38,591 nt of DNA from Aurantimonas coralicida (GTDB taxonomy: Bacteria; Pseudomonadota; Alphaproteobacteria; Rhizobiales; Rhizobiaceae), in contig DRFF01000069.1 in the NCBI GenBank assembly GCA_011050685.1, positions 1-38,591 on the forward strand, in the 5' to 3' direction. Below are positions 31,594 through 38,591 of the stretch, piece by piece. Position numbers and translations under genes: made by a program. The stretch's first letter is position 1. Each line of letters opens with the position of its first letter. The notes beneath the pieces are model-generated. The model saw nothing but the letters and a program-made list of their open reading frames with translations, did no database searches and was not told where the DNA came from.

Positions 31594-32969
31594 TATTGCT
31601 CCGTTCGCATCGTTTCGGGCGGCGCCATCAGCGGGTGACTGTCCACCACGCCGCCGGGCAGCAAAGCCGGGAACTGGGCCTGCGCCCAGCGGATCACCTG
31701 AACCGCCGGGCTGTTGACGAGAACCTTGGCCTGGGGCGCCGTCCACAGCACCCTGTCGACCAGACCGTTTGGCCGGTAGGGGCCGTCGCCGATGCCGTCG
31801 CCGTTCAGATCGAAGGCCGGGTTGTCGCTCCAGTAATTGCCGCGCCCCTCGGTCGACCAGTCGAGATGGCGGGTGCCCACATATTTGATCTGATTGCGGT
31901 TTCTCACGAAGGCGTTGCCGGTCATCGTGTTGCCCTCGGAACCGGCGGTGAAGTGGACGCCGATCTCGCAACCCTCGAACCAATTGTCGCGAAAGCTGTT
32001 CTTGTTGGCGTTGTAGATGAAGACGCATTTCTCCGGACCGATGCGCGTGGCACCCGCGACTCGCGGCGCCTTGGCGTCGTTCGGCACCGACGCGCCGTCT
32101 GCCGCGTCGTGCCTGCCGGCCGTCTTCCATCGCTCGATCGATTGCGGACGACCGCGAATGACGTTGCCGGCGAATTCCGAACCATTCGCATAGTTGATGA
32201 GCAGCCCGCTGTCGCGATCGCCGTCAGACACATTGCCGGTCACAGTCAGATTGTTGGAGTACATGATCGCGTAGCCGATGGCGTTACCGACCGAAACATT
32301 GTCGCTGATAATACTGTCGTTGGTGTACATGTAGTGGACGGCAAAGCGGACATCGCGAAAGCGATTACCGCTGAAGACATTGCGCTTGCTGGCATTGGTG
32401 AAAATGCCGTCGCGGCCGAAGCTGATGTCGTTGCCGATAACCTTGGCGCCCGGCGCATTCCAAACCGAGACGCCGTTCCCCATCTCGTTGGTGCGGCCAA
32501 CGCGAATGCCGATGATGCGATTGCCTTTGGCAACGGAATCCTCGGCCCCATGCAAAAAGATTCCGTAGAGATTGCCGACGATCGTATTGTCTTCGATGCG
32601 CGCCGCCCGCGCGGTCTTGGTCACGAATACGCCGGCATCCATCGTTTCCAGGTTGGTTCCGGACCCTCTGATCTCAAGGCCGCGCACCACCGCATCGGGC
32701 GCTTCGACCGTAATGACATGGCCGAGGCCATTGCCGCGAAGCACCGCGCCCGTCTCGCCTTCGATCGTCAGTGCCCGGTCGATCGTGACCGGCCCTTTGT
32801 GTTCGCCGTTCTCGAGCGCGATCACGTCTCCCGGCAACGCCGAATCCAGTATGACTTGAAGATCGGCATTCCCTGCGGGCGCGACGATCCGCGCCGCCGT
32901 TGCCGGCAGTGTCAGGATGGCAGCCAGAACGGCCGCCATCCCCAGTGTCGCTGTACTTGTTCGTGCCAT
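31593..32969 (-). CDS. nosD: NosD, periplasmic beta-helix maturation protein
   Basis: This 458-residue protein has a Sec signal (TATLGMAAVLAAILTLPATAARI). The following right-handed beta-helix repeats (CASH/parallel beta-helix type) carry many N-x-I/V-x-G-N turns, such as IEDNTIVGNLYGIFLHGAEDSVAKGNRIIG, VIGNDISF and NVFSGNRFRDV. This is the periplasmic partner of NosFY that supports assembly of the copper site of NosZ. ATG 32969 is chosen over the longer frame because it gives the signal peptide. The nosZ stop lies 4 bases upstream. The C-terminal part resembles NosD (STEGRGNYWSDNPAFDLNGDGIGDGPYRPNGLVD). Confidence 0.93.
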   Translation of the reverse strand: MARTSTATLGMAAVLAAILTLPATAARIVAPAGNADLQVILDSALPGDVIALENGEHKGPVTIDRALTIEGETGAVLRGNGLGHVITVEAPDAVVRGLEIRGSGTNLETMDAGVFVTKTARAARIEDNTIVGNLYGIFLHGAEDSVAKGNRIIGIRVGRTNEMGNGVSVWNAPGAKVIGNDISFGRDGIFTNASKRNVFSGNRFRDVRFAVHYMYTNDSIISDNVSVGNAIGYAIMYSNNLTVTGNVSDGDRDSGLLINYANGSEFAGNVIRGRPQSIERWKTAGRHDAADGASVPNDAKAPRVAGATRIGPEKCVFIYNANKNSFRDNWFEGCEIGVHFTAGSEGNTMTGNAFVRNRNQIKYVGTRHLDWSTEGRGNYWSDNPAFDLNGDGIGDGPYRPNGLVDRVLWTAPQAKVLVNSPAVQVIRWAQAQFPALLPGGVVDSHPLMAPPETMRTEQ

Positions 32970-32973
32970 CGGC

Positions 32974-34899
32974 TCAGGCGCTCTGCGGCTCAACGAACAT
33001 GCGGCCCTTCATTTCCATGTGCATGGCGTGGCAGAACCAGGAACAATAGTACCAGTAGACACCCGGCTTGCTCGCCATGAAGGTGACCGATGCGGTCGCC
33101 TGTGGCGCGACTTCCATGTTGATGCCGTAGTTGACGATGGCGAACCCGTGGGTGAGATCCTCCACGTCATCGATATTGGTAATATAGACGGTGACTTCCT
33201 CACCCTGCTTGACCGTGAAGCTTTCCAGACCGAATACGGGCGCGGTCGAGGTCATGTAGACCCGGACCTTGTTGCCATCGCGGACGACCTTGGAATCCCC
33301 CATCAGATCGACGCCGTCGGCTTCCGCCTGGCTTACCGCGTCGGCAAAGAACGGATCGTCGCGACTCCACACATGCACCGGGTCGATCTTGGAGCGATGC
33401 ACGAGCGTGGCGTCGTGCGGCTCCGCGAAAGTCGGATTGTCATGCACGAGCACCATCTCATCACCCGAGATGTCGATCAGCTGATCGTTCTCGGGCTTGA
33501 GCGGGCCCACGTTCAAATAGCGATCCTTGGAGAACTTGTTCAGCGAGATCAGCCACTTGCCGTCGGCTTCCTTGGTCTGCCCCATCGAAGTGTGATTATG
33601 GCCCGGCTGATAGTGGACATCGAGCTTCTGCTTGATCGGGTCCACAGCCTCGCCCAGGAACGCCCGCTTGGCGTCTTCGATGTTCCACTTGCAGATCTGG
33701 CTGTCGATAAACAGCGTCGTATAGGCGTTGCCGCGACCGTCATAGGCCGTGTGCAACGGCCCAAGCCCCAGTTCGGGCTCGGCCACAACCGTGTCGCGGG
33801 GTTCGATCTTGTCGTCGAACAGATCGTCGAACTTGCGCACGTCGAACACCGTCACCGTGGGCGACAGCTTGCCGGCGGCCACGACGTGGATGCCATCCGG
33901 CGCAGTGTTCATGCCATGCGGACTGTTGGGAACCGGAACGTATCGGGTGAAGGGGGAGCCGTGCCGGCCGTCGACAACGGGTACCCCGTTTATTTCCTCA
34001 TAATCCCCATTGGCGACGGCTTCTTCGATGCGTTTGATGTTGAAGATGACGGCCCAGTCCTGTTCCTTCTCCATCATCTCGGCGAGGTTGACGCCCTCTT
34101 CCGAGTTATAACAGGTGGCGAAGCAATACTTGCCCTGATAATCGGCATCGACGTTGTCGAGATTGCCGTCTACCTTCACCTGCCAAGCGACCTGCATCGT
34201 CTCGCCGTCGACGGCCGTGAAGATCGCGTGATACTGCGACTTGTCGTCCAGTATCTTGCCGTCGTTCGGGATCGGTACGCGGTCTTCGCCATTGCAGAAG
34301 ACATAGCCGGTCTTCGGATATTTCTGGACGCGCAGGCCGTGTACCGTGTGCTGGTTCGGCAACTCGATGATCTTGTCGCATTTCATGACGTCGAGACGAA
34401 TGCGGCAGACGCGCGTGTTGGCCTTGTCGTTGGCGTAGAGATAACGGCCGTCATAGGTGCCGTCCGTGAAGGATGGATGCGGATGGTGCAGGTCGCCGTT
34501 GAGATAGATGTCGCCCCGGTCCTTGAGAAACTCCTTGGTCTCGGGCAGCAGCCCATCGGTCAGCACCTTCCGGCTTTCGTTGGTCTGTCCCCAACCCGTG
34601 GCGCTGCAGCGATTGAACACCGGAATGCGCATCATCTCACGCATCGACGGCGCGCCGACGATGCGAATCTCGCCACTCTGGCCGCTGGAGAAAAAGACGT
34701 AATATTCGTCGAGTTCGCCCGGCTTCACCTCGTAACTGTTGCCCGCGGCCGACGTATCCTGCGCCGCGGCCGGCGTTGCTCCGATCCCGGCGAGTGTCAG
34801 CGCTCCGCCGACTCCGCTGGCTCCGGCGACTGCGGCTACCGCAGTGGTGCCCAGCAACTGGCGCCTGTTCAATCCATGTTTGGTTTCTTCTTGCGACAT
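32974..34899 (-). CDS. nosZ: Nitrous oxide reductase, clade I (Tat-exported)
   Basis: This 641-residue precursor has a Tat leader with RR at 12-13 ([17 protein letters not shown]). Its seven-bladed propeller includes [12 protein letters not shown] and HTVHGLRV, histidine ligands of the CuZ cluster, and [17 protein letters not shown]. The C-terminal cupredoxin holds CuA with C619, W621, C623, H627 and M630 in [15 protein letters not shown]. NosZ reduces N2O to N2 in the periplasm. The Tat leader and the nosRZDFYLX order place it in clade I. A good AGGAGA ribosome site precedes the ATG, 23 bases after the nosR stop. Confidence 0.96.
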   Translation of the reverse strand: MSQEETKHGLNRRQLLGTTAVAAVAGASGVGGALTLAGIGATPAAAQDTSAAGNSYEVKPGELDEYYVFFSSGQSGEIRIVGAPSMREMMRIPVFNRCSATGWGQTNESRKVLTDGLLPETKEFLKDRGDIYLNGDLHHPHPSFTDGTYDGRYLYANDKANTRVCRIRLDVMKCDKIIELPNQHTVHGLRVQKYPKTGYVFCNGEDRVPIPNDGKILDDKSQYHAIFTAVDGETMQVAWQVKVDGNLDNVDADYQGKYCFATCYNSEEGVNLAEMMEKEQDWAVIFNIKRIEEAVANGDYEEINGVPVVDGRHGSPFTRYVPVPNSPHGMNTAPDGIHVVAAGKLSPTVTVFDVRKFDDLFDDKIEPRDTVVAEPELGLGPLHTAYDGRGNAYTTLFIDSQICKWNIEDAKRAFLGEAVDPIKQKLDVHYQPGHNHTSMGQTKEADGKWLISLNKFSKDRYLNVGPLKPENDQLIDISGDEMVLVHDNPTFAEPHDATLVHRSKIDPVHVWSRDDPFFADAVSQAEADGVDLMGDSKVVRDGNKVRVYMTSTAPVFGLESFTVKQGEEVTVYITNIDDVEDLTHGFAIVNYGINMEVAPQATASVTFMASKPGVYWYYCSWFCHAMHMEMKGRMFVEPQSA

Positions 34900-34922
34900 A
34901 TCGGTCTCCTATGATCGCCTGA

Positions 34923-37217
34923 CTACGGCGTCGTCTCGGCCCTGCCGGGCCGTTCGACGGGCACTCCCTTGTGGGAGATGACGGGTTTGGCGGGCTCTTT
35001 CCCTCGCATGGACGGGGAGGACAGCGCCGCGAACTTCTCGCGCTTCAACCGCACCTGGATCATGTGCGGGCAGCGGTGATCGTCGTGGTAGAGTTCCTGG
35101 CAATGCATGCAGTAGATGCATTCATTGACGTTGATCTGGCCCTCGGGATGGATCGACTGCACCGGGCATTCGTTGGCGCAGCGCTGGCAGGGCGAGCCGC
35201 ATTCGGGCCAGCGCTTGAGCCATTCGAACATCCGCATACGACCGGGAATGGCGAGCGCCGCGCCGAGCGGGCAGAGATAGCGGCAATAGAAACGCTCGAT
35301 GAACAGCCCGGCCGCCAGAAGCGTCAGCGCGAAGATCACGAAGGGCCATTCGCGAGCGAACTTCAGGATGATCGCCGTCTTGAACGGCTCCACTTCGGCA
35401 AACATTTCCGCCAGCGCGACCGAATAGAGCGACAGGCCGAACAGTCCCAGGAAGATGATGTATTTGATCGGCCACAGCCGCTCGTGCAGAGCCCAGGGAA
35501 CTTTGATCTGCGGCACTTTCAGCCATTGCGCCAGATTGTTGGTGAGTTCCTGAAGCGCGCCGAACGGACACAGCCAGCCGCAGAAGGGTCCACGCCCCCA
35601 GAATAGTAGCCCGGCCGCCAGCGTCGCCCACAGGATGAACACGAGCGGCGCGGAGAGAAAGAATTCCCAGTTGAAATCGGTCATCAGCGCGTTCGCGAAG
35701 GTCAGGACGTTGACCACCGACAATTGCGCGTTGGCATACCAGCCGAGCCAAACCAGGGTGAAAACAAGGTAGCCCCGCCGCACCCAGGTGTAGAGGACCG
35801 GACGCCTCACCAGCCAATCCTGGAAGAAGAAGATCGCCGTGAGAACGAGAAGCGCGACAGCGACGATGCCGATCGACACTGCATTCATCTGCCACATCCT
35901 GATCCAAAGAGGTTCGTCGTCGGTAAACGGCGACAATCCGGTGGTTTCGCCAGCCTTCGCCTGAACGGGGTCAGAGATTTCCGTTTGTGCTTTCGGTTCC
36001 GGAGCCGGCGTCTTTACAACCGTCACATACTGGTCCGGCAGGGTGTAGCCCAGTTCGAAGGGCAGCACCGCCTTCTCCCGCGCGCCGAAGCTTCTCTGGA
36101 CGAGCAACTGGAGTTCCCACGGCTCGGTGACGTCGAAGTTGAAATCATCAGGGACGAGGAACAGCGCGATTTCGCGCAGCTTCGGAGCACCCTTCGCGGC
36201 AAGGTCGCCAAGCCGCGTATGATTGCGGTCGCGGAACCGGACGCCCTGCCCGTTCTGGAGCAACTCGATCCGATCGAAGATACCGCCCCGCACATAGCCC
36301 GAGCCCTTGAAGGAATAGGCTCCGTCGCCTGCCACGACGATCGCCTGCTGGTCCGGCTTCAGTTTTTTCTGCAGCCGCTCGTAACCACGCTGCCCGAGGA
36401 GGCTGAGGCCGATCGACGGCACACTGACCGGCGCGACATGGAGTTCGATGAAGCGATCGGCGGGGTCTTTCGTCTCGGGCCGGTCCGCCGCCTGGCTCTG
36501 ACCCGCTTGCGCCAAGGCTTCAGAGACTTCGCCGACGGTGAGGCGAAGGCTTCTCACCGACCCATCGCCAACCAAAGCCTCCCAGTCGCGGATCTCGGAT
36601 TTGGAGAGGTCGAGCGTCCTCTCCTCCGCTGCGGCTGCTGTGACCCCGGCCTCGGCGGCAGCTCCGCCGAGGCGGCCGCTGCGGATCAGCCGGACGGCGG
36701 ATCGCACGACGCTGTCACCCATGACGAGCACGGTGACCGTTGCGCCGCTGACGATATCGACCTGCGGGGGGCGTTCGGACCCGGCCGCCACGCGGCCCAT
36801 ATCCCTGCCGATCAGCGAATTCAGCGACGCGATGACCTTGGCCTCTGGAATGCCGATCAAGACGATCGGCTCCTTGTGTTCGACGAGCTTGAAGCCCCGA
36901 ATCACGCCCTGCCCGTCGATCCCCACAAGGATTTGGATCGGCTTGCCCGAATAGCCGATGGCGCTGGTGAAATCGGAATTGAGATAGACATATCCAGCGA
37001 TTTCATCGCCGCGGTAGACGGGCACAATCGGCGGATCGCTTTGAAGCTCGCCGAACCGGTCGGCGCCTTCGAAAATTTCGGCGGGTTTCGCTTTCGGAAG
37101 AAATTCCGCGAGCCGCCCTGCGGCGGATGCCTGAAACGAGATCGCCAGGAGCAGGGCGAGCGCCGCGGTCGCCAAAAGGACAGCCGACCCGGCTCTGGCG
37201 ACAAAGCTTCGAAACAT
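34923..37217 (-). CDS. nosR: NosR, membrane flavoprotein/polyferredoxin required for N2O reduction
   Basis: This 764-residue protein has an N-terminal signal (ARAGSAVLLATAALALLLAIS) and a periplasmic FMN-binding domain with the flavinylation motif DIVSGATVT, in which the last Thr is the NosX-modified residue. A linker follows, then membrane helices and two cytoplasmic 4Fe-4S motifs near the C-terminus (CGSPCQRCANECP and CIYCMHCQELYHDDHRC) plus the CRYLCPLG polyferredoxin motif. NosR is thought to pass electrons to NosZ and is needed for nos gene expression in some bacteria. ATG 37217 is preferred; an in-frame TTG at 37238 would add 7 residues. It starts the operon. An FNR/FixK-type box lies about 150 bases upstream. 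Confidence 0.93.
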   Translation of the reverse strand: MFRSFVARAGSAVLLATAALALLLAISFQASAAGRLAEFLPKAKPAEIFEGADRFGELQSDPPIVPVYRGDEIAGYVYLNSDFTSAIGYSGKPIQILVGIDGQGVIRGFKLVEHKEPIVLIGIPEAKVIASLNSLIGRDMGRVAAGSERPPQVDIVSGATVTVLVMGDSVVRSAVRLIRSGRLGGAAAEAGVTAAAAEERTLDLSKSEIRDWEALVGDGSVRSLRLTVGEVSEALAQAGQSQAADRPETKDPADRFIELHVAPVSVPSIGLSLLGQRGYERLQKKLKPDQQAIVVAGDGAYSFKGSGYVRGGIFDRIELLQNGQGVRFRDRNHTRLGDLAAKGAPKLREIALFLVPDDFNFDVTEPWELQLLVQRSFGAREKAVLPFELGYTLPDQYVTVVKTPAPEPKAQTEISDPVQAKAGETTGLSPFTDDEPLWIRMWQMNAVSIGIVAVALLVLTAIFFFQDWLVRRPVLYTWVRRGYLVFTLVWLGWYANAQLSVVNVLTFANALMTDFNWEFFLSAPLVFILWATLAAGLLFWGRGPFCGWLCPFGALQELTNNLAQWLKVPQIKVPWALHERLWPIKYIIFLGLFGLSLYSVALAEMFAEVEPFKTAIILKFAREWPFVIFALTLLAAGLFIERFYCRYLCPLGAALAIPGRMRMFEWLKRWPECGSPCQRCANECPVQSIHPEGQINVNECIYCMHCQELYHDDHRCPHMIQVRLKREKFAALSSPSMRGKEPAKPVISHKGVPVERPGRAETTP

Positions 37218-37433
37218 GGGGAGATGGGCGCAGTTCAATGTGGACCTACCGGTTCCCTCAGGCGATTGGAGAGTTGCAGGGGAGTGTTATGGGACGCCGA
37301 ATCATCGGAGCGGCTCGAGACATCAGATCGGGATGGACCGTAGCCGCTTGCCGGCGGGCATCATTGATCTAGCGCAAACGCTTTGCTCGCATGAAATGCG
37401 ACGCTGCCGGCGGCCATGCTGGGAGGACCTCAA
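37218..37433. promoter_or_regulatory. Divergent nosR/ferritin-like gene promoter region
   Basis: This 216-base region between the two divergent starts contains one FNR/FixK/NnrR-type box (separate entry). No NsrR-type AAAGAT-N13-ATCTTT palindrome is present here. The Shine-Dalgarno GGGAGGA (37421-37427) belongs to the plus-strand gene. Confidence 0.7.
37364..37377. promoter_or_regulatory. FNR/FixK-type box
   Basis: TTGAT-CTAG-CGCAA is a 14-base element that combines the FNR half-site TTGAT with the CGCAA half seen in FixK/NnrR-type boxes, with the standard 4-base centre. It is 147 bases before the nosR ATG and 57 bases before the plus-strand gene at 37434, so either or both could be targets. 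Confidence 0.6.
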
Positions 37434-38294
37434 TTGCCGGATCGAAAGTTCGAGCCATTTGTTGCCGTGCAGTCCATGGGTGACTTGCTTTCCCTCGCCT
37501 ATGCGATGGAGCGCGAGGCGATAGCCGGATATTCCGAGTTGGCAGAACGGATGCGCCGGGAAAACCAGCCGTCACTCGCCGCCGTATTCGATCGACTCGT
37601 CGCGGAAGAGAGTCAGCATCTTGAAAACGTCATGCACTGGTCCGCGAGGATCGGCGCGACATCGCCGGATTTCTCGACGACCCACTGGGAACCGACCGAG
37701 ACTTTCGACGACGAGGGAGCGGGAACCATCGCGCCCGAATTGCTGAGCGCCTATCGGGCGTTCTCCATGGCGGTTCGCAACGAGGAACGCGCTTTCGTTT
37801 TCTGGACCTATGTCGCGGCGCTCGCGCCTTCGGACGCATTGCGAGAGGCGGCGGAGCAGATGGCCAGGGAAGAGCTCGGTCACGTCGCGACGCTGCGGCG
37901 CGAACGAAGGCAGGCGTTCCACGCGCAAAGGGCAGCGCCTCACGCAGAGAAAGAGAACTGGACGCTGGCCTTTCTCGAACGGCGGCTGTCGGATCAGCTT
38001 CTAGACGCGGCCGCGATCGCCGGCGATGATGGCGCTGAATCGTTGAACAAGCTGGCGCGCGAGGCCGGCGACCGCGCGGACAATCTTTCCCAAGCGCCCT
38101 TTGGCGACTCGCTGCTGTTGCAGCGGGCCCCCGCGGTGACCGCGGATCGGATGGCGCCGCTCTGCGAGCTGCTTCTGGACTGCTATCTCGACTTCGGCGA
38201 CCGGTTGGCGGACGAAAAGGAGCGAAACCGGGCGCAGGAGTTTGCGGCGGGCGCCGTCCATTGCCTCGCGGCAATCCGCTCAGCCTCGGTATAA
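37434..38294 (+). CDS. Ferritin-like/rubrerythrin-family di-iron protein
   Basis: This 286-residue protein starts at TTG 37434, chosen because GGGAGGA (37421-37427) lies six bases upstream; an ATG at 37416 has no ribosome site. The N-terminal half shows a ferritin-like four-helix pattern with paired carboxylate/histidine motifs: AMEREAIAGY (first helix), AEESQHLENV (E59-x2-H62, second helix), VRNEERAFVFW (third helix) and REELGHVATLRRER (fourth helix). These are the expected ligands of a di-iron site. The C-terminal ~100 residues form an unrecognised helical extension. No rubredoxin CxxC module is present. Divergence from nosR across an FNR-type box suggests low-oxygen expression. Confidence 0.72.
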   Translation: MPDRKFEPFVAVQSMGDLLSLAYAMEREAIAGYSELAERMRRENQPSLAAVFDRLVAEESQHLENVMHWSARIGATSPDFSTTHWEPTETFDDEGAGTIAPELLSAYRAFSMAVRNEERAFVFWTYVAALAPSDALREAAEQMAREELGHVATLRRERRQAFHAQRAAPHAEKENWTLAFLERRLSDQLLDAAAIAGDDGAESLNKLAREAGDRADNLSQAPFGDSLLLQRAPAVTADRMAPLCELLLDCYLDFGDRLADEKERNRAQEFAAGAVHCLAAIRSASV

Positions 38295-38563
38295 GCCCGA
38301 TTGGCCTGGATGCGGAACGCCGGTCAACCGCTCTCTACGGTTCAACGCGTGATCTGACGATAGATCGCCGGGAGCGCCACAGGCCGTCGAGACAGATTGG
38401 GGAAGATCGCGTAGGCGCCGCGGCCAAAGATGAATGGCACGCAGTCGCCGGTAGTGTCCGCGCTGGTGGTGGAAAATCGGACGTCAGAAGGTGTGACGGA
38501 GGTGGCCACCGGAATGGCCGGCTAAGGTGGAGTTGCGAGACTTCAACCTGACCGGAGCACCCG
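38295..38563. other. Non-coding stretch before an apparent IS element
   Basis: This 269-base stretch shows no credible gene. A recognisable element end may lie within it, since the frame starting at 38564 looks like an IS256-type transposase, but I could not define the terminal inverted repeat. Confidence 0.4.
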
Positions 38564-38591
38564 ATGACCGAGGACAGACTACCGCTAGCCG
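38564..38591 (+). mobile_element. Start of a probable IS256-family transposase (cut by window edge)
   Basis: The last 28 bases read ATG and then MTEDRLPLA. This N-terminus is typical of IS256-family mutator-type transposases in alphaproteobacteria (MTEDRLPLAELL...). Only nine residues are visible, so the call is tentative, and the right end of the element lies outside. Confidence 0.45.

Noticed and set aside
32917-34914. 665-codon plus-strand frame opposite nosZ
   Set aside because: Antisense of nosZ; it owes its length to codon bias, not function.

Overview
The window is a high-GC, gene-dense chromosomal segment. Gene content and order (Tad pilus genes, ccoNOQP, nosRZDFYLX, nsrR/nnrU/nnrS, bhcABCD) point to an alphaproteobacterium, probably in the Hyphomicrobiales; this is inferred from families and synteny, not from a marker gene. 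No rRNA, tRNA or CRISPR array was seen.

Layout. 1-2912 (+) is the end of a Tad/Flp pilus operon (tadB end, tadC, a TadG-like protein). 2943-7274 (-) is a complete beta-hydroxyaspartate cycle operon, bhcA-bhcB-bhcC-bhcD, with its IclR-type regulator bhcR divergent at 7493-8335 (+). In the same direction as bhcR follow three purine/allantoin catabolism genes (8499-11292): an allantoinase-OHCU decarboxylase fusion, ureidoglycine aminohydrolase and ureidoglycolate lyase. The last makes glyoxylate, the substrate of the neighbouring cycle, so the two blocks can be read as one route from purine rings to oxaloacetate. 11625-16103 (+) encodes the cbb3 oxidase (ccoNOQP, with a 56-residue ccoQ), a small membrane protein and a DUF2189 protein. 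16170-17209 holds a 5-formyl-THF cyclo-ligase and a DUF488 protein. 17356-18539 (-) has two tandem Rnk/GreA-C-like proteins, then an approximately 800-base non-coding stretch, then a Nudix hydrolase.

19921-22697 is a nitric-oxide response unit: nsrR (-) divergent from a 55-residue membrane protein, nnrU and nnrS (+). 22793-27481 (-) is a tripartite tricarboxylate transporter operon (tctC-tctB-tctA) followed by a gamma-glutamyltranspeptidase-like enzyme without signal peptide. 27647-28280 holds two decayed insertion-sequence fragments. 28281-37217 (-) is a full nitrous oxide reductase operon nosRZDFYLX (clade I, Tat-exported). A ferritin-like/rubrerythrin gene is divergent from nosR, with an FNR/FixK-type box between them. 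The window ends in what looks like the first codons of an IS256-type transposase.

Two regulatory observations stand out. First, the nsrR-nnr intergenic region and the ccoN promoter carry 25-base palindromes of identical geometry (AAAGAT-N13-ATCTTT) that fit the 11-1-11 NsrR operator. This suggests the cbb3 oxidase is under the same NO-sensing repressor as the nnr genes. Second, the bhcA-bhcR intergenic region carries an IclR-type palindrome close to the classical IclR box, plus a second perfect palindrome, both candidate BhcR operators.
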